A DNA stretch of 5,269 bases from Smithellaceae bacterium (GTDB taxonomy: Bacteria > Desulfobacterota > Syntrophia > Syntrophales > Smithellaceae). Of this stretch, positions 1 through 5,269 are shown piece by piece. The notes beneath the pieces were generated by a model that ran no database searches, was not told the origin of the DNA, and saw nothing but the letters and a program-made list of their open reading frames with translations. Position 1 is the first letter of the stretch. The number at the start of each line of letters is the position of its first letter. A program made the position numbers and the translations under genes. The DNA lies in assembly GCA_028701435.1 (NCBI GenBank), contig JAQVQT010000138.1:1-5269 (forward strand), written 5' to 3'.

Positions 1-120
1 CGCGTCAAGCCGAATTACCGGCTGGACATGCATCTGGACACGGACGAAGCCAACGCCGCCCAGATTACAACCGGCACCGTCGGCTATGTCGAATCCATCC
101 AGCACCGGAACTACATGTAG
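1..120 (+). CDS. pduL: PduL-type phosphate acyltransferase (phosphate propanoyltransferase), C-terminal end only
   Basis: Only the last 39 codons and the TAG stop are in the window, open from base 1 in frame 1. The readable part contains LDMHLDTDEANAA, which matches the conserved LEMHIDTDEANAAG-type motif near the C-terminus of PduL proteins. The family transfers an acyl group between CoA and phosphate (acyl-CoA + Pi to acyl-phosphate + CoA). In microcompartment pathways it regenerates CoA inside the shell and leads to ATP through an acyl kinase. The tail after the motif (ITTGTVGYVESIQHRNYM) is about 18 residues and looks like a natural end, not a truncation. The N-terminus, any encapsulation peptide and the metal-binding histidines lie upstream and cannot be judged. 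The substrate (acetyl or propanoyl) cannot be told from this fragment. The family call is firm because of the motif. Confidence 0.85.
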   Translation, partial: RVKPNYRLDMHLDTDEANAAQITTGTVGYVESIQHRNYM

Positions 121-150
121 CCCCCGTCCTGAAAAACGACGGCCGGAATG

Positions 151-167
151 GATAGCGTGCCGCTATC
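151..167. terminator. Short perfect hairpin between convergent pduL and small-ORF ends
   Basis: GATAGCG (151-157), a TGC loop and CGCTATC (161-167) form a perfect 7-bp stem. It lies 30 bp after the pduL stop and overlaps the last codons and stop of the convergent small gene. On the + strand it is followed by GGGTCAC and then only a four-T run, so it is a poor match to a classical intrinsic terminator. It could still serve as an RNA 3'-end stabiliser or a weak terminator. The stem is seen directly; the role is inferred. Confidence 0.35.
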
Positions 168-321
168 GGGTCACTTTTCTTAAGGAGAAAAGCGCAAAGC
201 ACAAAATCACGGCGATGATGACCAGAAATAAAACGCCGTACTGATACAGAGGCTCCAACCCTTCGTACCAGACCATGATCGCGTCCCAGTGCTCCTGAAG
301 CCAATATTTGATTTTCTCCAT
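163..321 (-). CDS. Small single-span membrane protein, 52 residues, unknown function
   Basis: An ATG at 321-319 opens a 52-codon frame ending in TAG at 165-163. AAAGGA at 334-329 sits 7 nt before the ATG, a good ribosome binding site that supports this as a real gene. The protein begins MEKIKYWLQEHWDAIMVWYE: residues 1-28 are rich in Trp and Tyr and net acidic, with the look of an amphipathic interfacial helix. Residues about 29-47 (GVLFLVIIAVILCFALFSL) form one hydrophobic membrane helix, and the end is basic (RKVTR). By the positive-inside rule the C-terminus should be cytoplasmic and the N-terminus periplasmic. I do not recognise the family. It lies convergent with pduL and divergent from the transporter operon, so it probably has its own promoter. 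It could be a small accessory subunit of a membrane complex or a regulator of a transporter, but nothing here decides that. Confidence 0.6.
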   Translation of the reverse strand: MEKIKYWLQEHWDAIMVWYEGLEPLYQYGVLFLVIIAVILCFALFSLRKVTR

Positions 322-447
322 TGCTCCATCCTTTCAACCGTTTTGTGAAGAGGTGGTGGTTTTTTAAAGCGGCCGATCAATCCTTTATTTTGTCTGTTCT
401 TTTCTACCCAAATCCTCCTCGGCGCGCAATCAAAATTTTGCAATTCC

Positions 448-478
448 TTGACAGGCATGCCTGGAAAATGCATATAGA
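448..478 (+). promoter_or_regulatory. Predicted sigma70-type promoter of the BASS-TRAP operon
   Basis: TTGACA at 448-453 is a perfect -35 hexamer. The -10 is ambiguous. TATAGA at 473-478 gives a 19-bp spacer. ATATAG at 472-477 gives 18 bp and is preceded by TGC, an extended -10 feature. Transcription would start near 485, giving a leader of about 125 nt before the ATG at 609. The exact -35 match and the position upstream of a four-gene operon support it; the weak -10 suggests the promoter may need an activator or be finely controlled. Confidence 0.5.
452..463. promoter_or_regulatory. 12-bp perfect palindrome in the promoter spacer, possible operator
   Basis: CAGGCATGCCTG reads the same on both strands. 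It overlaps the last two bases of the -35 box and fills the first part of the -35/-10 spacer. A dimeric repressor bound here would block RNA polymerase. No regulator gene lies in the window, so its identity is unknown. Confidence 0.35.
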
Positions 479-528
479 GTCATCAAAGAGGACCATCCTG
501 AACATAGAAAATAGATTGAGCGACGAAG

Positions 529-543
529 CGGTAAATATTACCG
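529..543. promoter_or_regulatory. 15-bp inverted repeat in the operon leader
   Basis: CGGTAA (529-534), ATA, TTACCG (538-543) is a perfect 6-bp inverted repeat with a 3-base centre. It lies about 45 bp after the predicted start of transcription and 65 bp before the start codon. There is no T-run after it, so it is not an intrinsic terminator. It fits either a downstream operator or a small leader-RNA hairpin. Confidence 0.3.
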
Positions 544-608
544 GAATCAAAAAAAGCCTCCCTCGTTAAGCCGGGTTTGGAAGCGCTGATTGAAAAAGGA
601 GATTTGCC

Positions 609-2006
609 ATGAAGAGTCTGTCCCCCCGAACGGTTGCCCGATGGAAATCAAAACTAATTTTTTTGGCGCTGGCGACCCTGATGATTTTCAATGCACCGGC
701 GGTTTTTGCCGGAGAAGAACTTTACCGCAGTCTTTCCGCCGCCGGAAAAAACAAAGAGTCAAGCCTTTTCATGGAGCTGTACCGCAACGGACAAAATCAG
801 AACTGGCAGGCGGCCAAAGAGGTTCAGTTTGAAGGGAACCTCCGTTTTCTTGACAGGGATGACGCTGCCGGAGACAAGATCCCCGGTATTTTTTTGGTGA
901 GGAGCCTCGAAGGCGAACTCTATATCGTCTCGATCCCTTCCGATGATGAATTAAAAAGAACCGGCGCCGAAGGATATTATGCGAATCTTAAAGAGATGCT
1001 CGGGAACAAACTTGTTTTTCGAGCGCTGCTGACCGAAGGCGTTTTAGACGGTCAACCCTATACCTTTATCCGGTTCCTTGAGCCGCCGGCCCAGCTTATG
1101 CTGGACAAGATTTTTAAGATTTCCATTATATTTATGTTCTTTTTCGTCATGCTCGGCATGGGGCTTAATCTTACGCTCAAGGATTTCAAGCTTGTCCTGC
1201 AGAAGCCAAAGGGGATTGCGATCGGAATTATTTTTCAATGGTTCCTCATGCCGCTCTTGGCTCTCGGAATGGCCTGGGCCCTGGGGTTTTACCACAAATT
1301 TCCGTTTATTTATGCCGGGATGGTTTTGATCTGCGCCTGTCCGGGCGGAGTCACTTCAAATCTTATGACCTACTACGCAAAAGGGGATCTGGCCCTTTCG
1401 GTCTCCTTGACCTCCATTTCAACTTTTCTGGCGCTTTTTTTCACTCCTCTGATTCTGACCGTGTTGTGCGCGAATATCCCTGATATCAACATCCCGACAG
1501 GCCTGATTGCACAGACCATCATCGGTCTGGTCATCGTGCCTCTCATCATCGGGATGTCCATCCGGCAGAAATGGCTTACCTTCGCGGTAAAGGCCACACC
1601 GTTCTTTTCAGCCCTTGGAGTCTTCGCGCTCCTGATGGTCATCGGAGTCGGCGTTTACACAAACGTCGAAAAATTCGCCGACACCCAGCGCTACAGTCTG
1701 ACTTTCTACATCATGGTGGTTTCTCTTTCCATTGTTGGCATGCTGCTGGCGGCGTTTTTTCCAAAATTGTTCCGCATCGAAAATTATCAGACCAGAGCCA
1801 TCTCCATGGAGGTTGGGCTGCGCAATTCAACGCTGGCGGTGACCATTGCGCTGTTAATCCAGGACCTCATGGGTGACTTTTACAGCTCCATGTTCGTAAC
1901 CACGGCCATCTATGGCATCACGATGTATATCACCGGGTTCCTGATGATTCTTCTGTACAAGAAAATTCTGCCCCTGGACACGGATTCGAACCCTGATCCA
2001 GGTTGA
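609..2006 (+). CDS. BASS/SBF-family sodium-coupled transporter with a secreted N-terminal domain
   Basis: 465 residues; ATG at 609 with AGGAG at 597-601, 7 nt upstream. Residues 1-34 form a signal peptide (basic start, hydrophobic core 16-29, probable cut AVFA/GE). Residues 35 to about 160 are a soluble, presumably periplasmic domain with alternating beta-type stretches (71-157), which I do not recognise. Residues about 168-452 are a BASS (bile acid:Na+ symporter, SBF fold) membrane domain. It contains GMGLNLTLKDF at 183-193, CPGGVTSN at 244-251, LALSVSLTS at 261-269 and MEVGLRNSTLAV at 400-411. S250, N251, S264, T268 and E401 match the Na1-site ligands of the Neisseria ASBT homologue. R405 replaces the usual Na2-site glutamine. 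Typical bacterial members have about 300-330 residues, so the N-terminal part is additional. It is followed after 16 bp by dctP, so it is probably co-transcribed with the TRAP genes. Likely substrates are organic anions, but the exact one cannot be read. Confidence 0.88.
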   Translation: MKSLSPRTVARWKSKLIFLALATLMIFNAPAVFAGEELYRSLSAAGKNKESSLFMELYRNGQNQNWQAAKEVQFEGNLRFLDRDDAAGDKIPGIFLVRSLEGELYIVSIPSDDELKRTGAEGYYANLKEMLGNKLVFRALLTEGVLDGQPYTFIRFLEPPAQLMLDKIFKISIIFMFFFVMLGMGLNLTLKDFKLVLQKPKGIAIGIIFQWFLMPLLALGMAWALGFYHKFPFIYAGMVLICACPGGVTSNLMTYYAKGDLALSVSLTSISTFLALFFTPLILTVLCANIPDINIPTGLIAQTIIGLVIVPLIIGMSIRQKWLTFAVKATPFFSALGVFALLMVIGVGVYTNVEKFADTQRYSLTFYIMVVSLSIVGMLLAAFFPKLFRIENYQTRAISMEVGLRNSTLAVTIALLIQDLMGDFYSSMFVTTAIYGITMYITGFLMILLYKKILPLDTDSNPDPG

Positions 2007-2022
2007 GAAGAGGATCCTCATC

Positions 2023-3069
2023 ATGAAAAAAATAATATCGCTGGGCATGGTTGTTTTGCTGTTGATGGCCTGTAATGCCTACGCCGCCAATTATACGGGC
2101 CGAACCATCAAGGCAAAAATGGCATCGGAAGAAATCGAAGGCGATTTCATGACCGTTTGGGCAAGAAACTTTTCAGACCACATGCGCGATTGGTCCGGAG
2201 ACAAAATCCGGATTGACGTTTATCCCTACGGCACGCTGGGCGCAACCGGCGACATCAACGAGCTGGCCCAGATGGGTGTTGTCCAGTTTGTCTTTTCCGA
2301 CCATGCCTGGATCAGTTCCTTTGTGCCTCAGGCGCAGGCGCTGGCCTTGAATTATATTTTTCCGTCCGAACGGTTGCCGGAGGTGCTGGACTGGATGGCG
2401 CGAAACGGAAAGTTTCTGCCGCTTCTGGAGAAAGCGTTTCGTAAAAAGGGTCTGGTTCCCCTGTCGATCATGTTTGAAGGCTGGCAATGGGTGAGCTCCC
2501 GAAAAGACATCCGCACGCCGGAAGATATCAAAGGCCTGAAACTGCGGCTGATGTCGTCGAAGATGCTCGTGGAAAACTACAAGGCTTTCGGCGCAAGCCC
2601 CACACCCATGACCTATGGTGAAGTATACAGCGGCCTGCAGATGGGGCTCATCGACGCCCAGGTCAACCCGTTATTTGCCGCTGCCAGCATGAAGTTTTAC
2701 GAAGTCCAGGACTATTTTGTATTGCTCAAGGGCGAACCCTTCATCGGCATTCCCACCGTGAATCAGAGGTTTTTCGACCGCCTGCCGAAAAAGGTGCAGC
2801 AGGAGATGCGGCGGTTCTGGGTGGATTCCATCATTCCCGCCGGAAGCTGGATCAACGAACGAAACGCACGGGATATGGAAAAGATGAAAGCCGCCAGGCC
2901 GTCGTTGACATTTCGTGAAATCGACGACGAGGCGGCGGCTCAGTTCGCGCAGATGGCAAAAACCGTTTATCCTCTGTATCGTCAAATCGGCGGTAAGGGA
3001 GCGGATCTGCTCCTCGACGCGCTGCTTGCCGATATTGAAAATGCCCAAAAGGCGCTCGCGTTGCATTGA
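2023..3069 (+). CDS. dctP: TRAP transporter periplasmic solute-binding protein (DctP family)
   Basis: 348 residues, the usual family length. ATG at 2023 is preceded by AGAGGA at 2009-2014 with 8 nt spacing. A signal peptide (1-21 or so) ends in AYA/AN; a cysteine at 17 after LLLM makes a lipoprotein anchor possible but the lipobox is imperfect. The mature protein has the DctP hallmarks: YPYGTLGATGD (68-77), TPEDIKGLKLRL (165-176), FGASPTPMTYGEVYSGLQMG (189-208) and DAQVNP (211-216). It captures the solute in the periplasm and delivers it to the DctQM membrane pair. By alignment to SiaP, the ligand arginine R147 corresponds to R175 and N187 to N215, with identical 40-residue spacing. R127 corresponds to Q155, within GWQW at 153-156. 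One carboxylate-binding arginine is therefore kept and one lost. The solute is likely a small anion or zwitterion, identity unknown. It follows the BASS gene closely and precedes dctQ by 23 bp. Confidence 0.93.
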   Translation: MKKIISLGMVVLLLMACNAYAANYTGRTIKAKMASEEIEGDFMTVWARNFSDHMRDWSGDKIRIDVYPYGTLGATGDINELAQMGVVQFVFSDHAWISSFVPQAQALALNYIFPSERLPEVLDWMARNGKFLPLLEKAFRKKGLVPLSIMFEGWQWVSSRKDIRTPEDIKGLKLRLMSSKMLVENYKAFGASPTPMTYGEVYSGLQMGLIDAQVNPLFAAASMKFYEVQDYFVLLKGEPFIGIPTVNQRFFDRLPKKVQQEMRRFWVDSIIPAGSWINERNARDMEKMKAARPSLTFREIDDEAAAQFAQMAKTVYPLYRQIGGKGADLLLDALLADIENAQKALALH

Positions 3070-3077
3070 ACGGTTCT

Positions 3078-3085
3078 GGAAGGGA
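3078..3085 (+). promoter_or_regulatory. Ribosome binding site that sets the dctQ start
   Basis: GGAAGGGA ends 7 nt before the ATG at 3093. This favours that ATG over the in-frame TTG at 3066, which would overlap the end of dctP, has no suitable upstream site and would add nine polar residues not expected in the family. Confidence 0.75.
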
Positions 3086-3092
3086 TTGCCGC

Positions 3093-3671
3093 ATGACGCA
3101 TGACAAAAGCATCGCGCCGAAACCGGGTCTGCTGAGAAAGATCAACCGGTTTGTGGGATACGCCGTCAACACATTTGAAGTTTCGGTCATGGTGTTCTGC
3201 GTAGCCGCGCTTGCCGTTTTGCTGATTGCCAATGTGATGGCCAGAACGTTTTTTCAAAGCATCTATTTCGCGGAAGAAGTTTCGGCGTTTCTGGTCATCT
3301 TATTGACCTTCACGGGATTAAGTTACGGTGTCCGCAGGGCGCGCCACATCCGCATGGGGGCGTTTCTGGACCATATGCCTCCCAAAATGGAGAAAATATT
3401 TATCTTTATCATTTCTCTGGTCAGTGCCGTCGTGATGGCCATCATGGCCTGGGCTTCGTGGGAATACCTGCAAAATGCCATGGCCATGGGACACACAACA
3501 CCCGCCCTCAGGCTTCCGCGCTGGACTTTCTACATCATCCTGCCTATCGGTTTTACACTGGCAGCGATTCAGTATCTTCGAACCATCGCGAAGAATATCG
3601 TCGAGCCGGACCCGTGGCTTTCCCCGGATCAGAAGAGTGAATATGAAGAGGCGGATGGAGGAAGGCCATGA
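3093..3671 (+). CDS. dctQ: TRAP transporter small permease subunit (DctQ family)
   Basis: 192 residues from the ATG at 3093. Four membrane helices are visible at about 28-50, 57-80, 101-122 and 145-165, the standard DctQ topology. Family-type features are the acidic pair EE at 61-62 opening helix 2, the basic loop RRARHIRMG (81-89) and LPRWTFYIILPIG (141-153) leading into helix 4. DctQ packs beside the large subunit DctM in the inner membrane and acts as its scaffold in sodium-driven import. The C-terminal tail from 170 is polar and cytoplasmic. The stop codon overlaps the dctM start as ATGA (3668-3671), which suggests translational coupling and equal amounts of the two subunits. Sequence is poorly conserved in this family, so the call rests on topology, size and position between dctP and dctM. 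Confidence 0.92.
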   Translation: MTHDKSIAPKPGLLRKINRFVGYAVNTFEVSVMVFCVAALAVLLIANVMARTFFQSIYFAEEVSAFLVILLTFTGLSYGVRRARHIRMGAFLDHMPPKMEKIFIFIISLVSAVVMAIMAWASWEYLQNAMAMGHTTPALRLPRWTFYIILPIGFTLAAIQYLRTIAKNIVEPDPWLSPDQKSEYEEADGGRP

Positions 3672-4957
3672 GGTTGTTCGGCGTGTCACTGGCCGCCATG
3701 CTTCTTTTTGGCTTTCCCTTCATGGTCACGCTTCTGGGATCATTGATTCTGTATCTGATGATCTACATGCCGGATATGGTGGGGGTCATGATTCCCGCGA
3801 TGGTCCAGCAGATCCTGGCAGGCGTCTCGCAGCCGGCGCTCGTTTGCGTCCCGATGTTCATCTTGTCGGCCAGCATCATAACAACCGGCAAATCGGCCGG
3901 TCGTCTGATCCGCATGCTTCAGGTTTTTGTCGGACATCTGCCGGGAGGACTGGCCATGACCACCAGCGCCGGATGCACGCTTTTCGGCGCCGTGTCCGGT
4001 TCCACCCAGGCAACCGTTGCGGCGGTGGGGGGCACCATGCGTCCCATGCTGCTGGATGCCGGTTATAAAAGCTCTTTTACTTTGGGGCTGATCATCAACG
4101 CCAGCGATATTGCCTTTTTGATTCCTCCCAGCATCGGATTTATTGTTTACGGTGTGGCCACCAACACTTCCATCGGCATGCTCTTTCTGGCAGGCGTCCT
4201 GCCGGGACTGATGCTTCTGCTTTTATTCTCCGCGTATTGCTATGGGTATTCGAAAATCAAAAAAATTCCTCTGATGGAGAAGGCTTCCTGGGCGGATCGT
4301 CGGACCGCATTGCTGGAAGGCCTGCCGGTCATGGGATTTCCCGTGATCATCGTCGGCGGGATTTATGCCGGACTTTTCAGCCCCACGGAAGCAGCCGCTG
4401 TGGCGGTTTTGTATGCCCTGATCCTGGAAACCGCCGTATATCAAAGCCTGACGCTTCACCGGCTGGTCGATTCGTGTCTGCAAACCGGTGTGATCACCGG
4501 TGTTGTCTTTATTCTCGTCGGGGCAGGCCAGGCTTTTTCCTTTCTGATCGGGTTTCTTCAAATTCCCGAAGCGTTGCTTCCGCCGCTTTTCGGCAATGAC
4601 CCTTCCATGCTCAAAGTGATCGCCATTGTCGTCGTGGTTTATTTTATTGCCTGCATGTTTGTGGACCCGATTGTCGCCATTTTTATTCTGAGCCCGGTCT
4701 TTCAACCGTATGTGGTCGGCGCCGGTGTCGACCCGATTTTACTGGGTGTCCTGGTAACTCTCCAGGCTGCCATCGGTTCCGCCACGCCGCCGTTCGGCTG
4801 CGACATCTTCACCGCACAACTGATTTTTCGCCGACCCTATCTGGAAGTCATCGGCCATGCCCTGCCGTTCTTGCTCATTCTGGTGCTGGCGACCGTTTTG
4901 TTGATTGCCTTTCCCGATATTGCGCTGGTGTTGCCGAATCTCGCGGCGGGAAGATAA
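3668..4957 (+). CDS. dctM: TRAP transporter large permease subunit (DctM family)
   Basis: 429 residues, full family length; ATG at 3668 with GGAGG at 3657-3661 six nt upstream. It is almost wholly hydrophobic, with a dozen or so membrane segments including two re-entrant hairpins expected from the family fold. Motifs seen in order are FGAVSGSTQATVAAVGG (106-122), LIPPSIGFIVYGVATNTSIG (151-170), AGLFSPTEAAAVAVLYAL (234-251), VDPIVAIFILSPVFQP (332-347) and GSATPPFGCDIF (370-381). These are the DctM signatures around the sodium and substrate pathway. With DctQ it moves the DctP-delivered solute across the inner membrane using the sodium gradient. The second half-motif reads ATPPFGCDIF where many members have TPPVGLNLF, so it belongs to a variant subgroup. 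It is the last gene of the operon and faces the end of a convergent mscS-type gene 39 bp away. Confidence 0.95.
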   Translation: MRLFGVSLAAMLLFGFPFMVTLLGSLILYLMIYMPDMVGVMIPAMVQQILAGVSQPALVCVPMFILSASIITTGKSAGRLIRMLQVFVGHLPGGLAMTTSAGCTLFGAVSGSTQATVAAVGGTMRPMLLDAGYKSSFTLGLIINASDIAFLIPPSIGFIVYGVATNTSIGMLFLAGVLPGLMLLLLFSAYCYGYSKIKKIPLMEKASWADRRTALLEGLPVMGFPVIIVGGIYAGLFSPTEAAAVAVLYALILETAVYQSLTLHRLVDSCLQTGVITGVVFILVGAGQAFSFLIGFLQIPEALLPPLFGNDPSMLKVIAIVVVVYFIACMFVDPIVAIFILSPVFQPYVVGAGVDPILLGVLVTLQAAIGSATPPFGCDIFTAQLIFRRPYLEVIGHALPFLLILVLATVLLIAFPDIALVLPNLAAGR

Positions 4958-4983
4958 CGACGCGCGGTCTTTCACGTTGCCCG

Positions 4984-5000
4984 ATAGGAGTGATGCCTAT
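4984..5000. terminator. Weak hairpin between convergent dctM and mscS ends
   Basis: ATAGG (4984-4988) and CCTAT (4996-5000) can pair around a 7-base loop. Rightward it is followed by TTGTGTT, a broken T-rich stretch. It is the only inverted repeat of note in the 39-bp gap and overlaps the mscS stop codon. A 5-bp stem is marginal, so termination here is only a possibility. Confidence 0.25.
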
Positions 5001-5269
5001 TTGTGTTCGTAAACATGCACATCTCTCTGCGGGAATGGAATGGAGATTCCCTGGGCATCAAACCGCTTTTTCACGTTTTCAATGATATCGAAATACACGC
5101 CCCAATAGTCAGCGTTTTTTACCCATGCCCTCACCTGAAAATTTACACTGCTGTCCGACAGTTCCTTCACCAGAATGAGGGTTTCGGGATCTTTGAGTAT
5201 CCTGGCGTCTTGATTTACCACTTCCAGGATAACCTTTCTGACTTTATCGATGTCGTCATGGTAGCTCAC
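4997..5269 (-). CDS. mscS: MscS-type mechanosensitive ion channel, C-terminal end (partial)
   Basis: Ninety codons and a TAG stop (4999-4997) are visible; the frame is open at the right edge, so the start and all membrane helices lie outside the window. The GTG at the edge is simply codon one of the visible part, not a real start. The sequence follows the cytoplasmic vestibule domain of MscS: YHDDIDKVRKVI (3-14), ARILKDPETL (22-31), VKELSDSSVNFQVRAWVK (34-51), YWGVYFDIIENVKKRFDAQG (55-74) and ISIPFPQRDVHVYEHK (75-90). E. coli MscS has the corresponding ILKD, ASSINFVVR and GISFPYPQ stretches. The protein forms a heptameric channel that opens under membrane tension and releases solutes at hypo-osmotic shock. 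It is transcribed towards dctM and is probably not functionally linked to it. Bacteria have several paralogues, so the exact subtype is not settled. Confidence 0.9.
   Translation of the reverse strand: MSYHDDIDKVRKVILEVVNQDARILKDPETLILVKELSDSSVNFQVRAWVKNADYWGVYFDIIENVKKRFDAQGISIPFPQRDVHVYEHK

Larger units (their letters stand above)
322..608. other. Divergent intergenic region between the small membrane gene and the transporter operon
   Basis: This 287-bp stretch has no convincing gene. Open frames crossing it lack ribosome binding sites and resemble no known protein. It contains a sigma70-like promoter reading right, a 12-bp palindrome inside that promoter, an A/T-rich 10-bp palindrome CAAAATTTTG (431-440) just upstream, a 15-bp inverted repeat in the leader, and the ribosome binding sites of both flanking genes. 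I found no clear promoter for the leftward small gene. Confidence 0.6.

Noticed and set aside
321..569. 82-codon open frame on the + strand ahead of the BASS gene
   Set aside because: It has no ribosome binding site, low-complexity residue use and runs through the predicted promoter. Its ATG at 469 lies upstream of the predicted transcription start.
578..592. Possible sigma54 promoter (TGG followed by a second element)
   Set aside because: GG at 579-580 is followed 10 bases later by TG, not GC, and it sits only 17 bp before the start codon.
2010..2019. Palindrome GAGGATCCTC over the dctP ribosome binding site, as a possible translational switch
   Set aside because: It has no loop bases, so it cannot fold into a hairpin on one RNA strand; a 10-bp chance match is likely.
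3066..3092. Upstream TTG start for dctQ at 3066
   Set aside because: The ATG at 3093 has a strong ribosome binding site at the right distance; the TTG has none and adds residues unlike the family.
4223..4705. 160-codon open frame on the - strand inside dctM
   Set aside because: It is antisense to clear DctM coding sequence, its composition (many His, Asn, Lys, Asp) mirrors the opposite strand, and it has no recognisable motif.
1..5269. CRISPR array, tRNA, insertion sequence or attachment site
   Set aside because: I saw no spaced direct repeats, no tRNA-like cloverleaf, no transposase and no terminal inverted repeats in the window.

Overview
The window looks like chromosomal DNA of a Gram-negative, anaerobic-type bacterium with roughly balanced G+C. 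Secreted and inner-membrane proteins with a periplasmic side, a TRAP uptake system and a PduL-type acyltransferase next to it would suit a Desulfobacterota (sulfate- or sulfonate-using 'delta-proteobacterial') genome. That taxonomic guess is inference only, because no rRNA or marker gene is present.

Layout: 1-120 holds the last 39 codons of a PduL-type phosphate acyltransferase (+ strand), an enzyme usually tied to bacterial microcompartments. At 163-321, on the - strand and convergent with pduL, is a 52-residue single-span membrane protein with its own ribosome binding site. Between it and the next gene lies a 287-bp divergent intergenic region (322-608). It holds a sigma70-like promoter (448-478) with a perfect 12-bp palindrome in its spacer, and further downstream a 15-bp inverted repeat (529-543) in the leader.

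This promoter probably drives a tight four-gene + strand operon. It starts with a BASS/SBF-type sodium-coupled transporter carrying an extra secreted N-terminal domain (609-2006). A complete DctP-DctQ-DctM TRAP transporter follows (2023-3069, 3093-3671, 3668-4957). Gaps are 16 bp, 23 bp and a 4-bp ATGA overlap. The end of a convergent MscS-type mechanosensitive channel gene (4997-5269, - strand, continuing past the window) closes the region.

How they may work together: the TRAP system captures a small, probably anionic, organic solute in the periplasm and imports it with sodium. The BASS protein in the same operon may move the same solute, a related one, or a product. The nearby pduL suggests the carbon could be processed through an acyl-CoA/acyl-phosphate step, but the other microcompartment genes are outside the window. 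The most unusual points are the BASS protein with a fused periplasmic domain and a Gln-to-Arg change at a sodium-site position, its co-operonic pairing with a full TRAP system, and a DctP that keeps only one of the two usual ligand-binding arginines.
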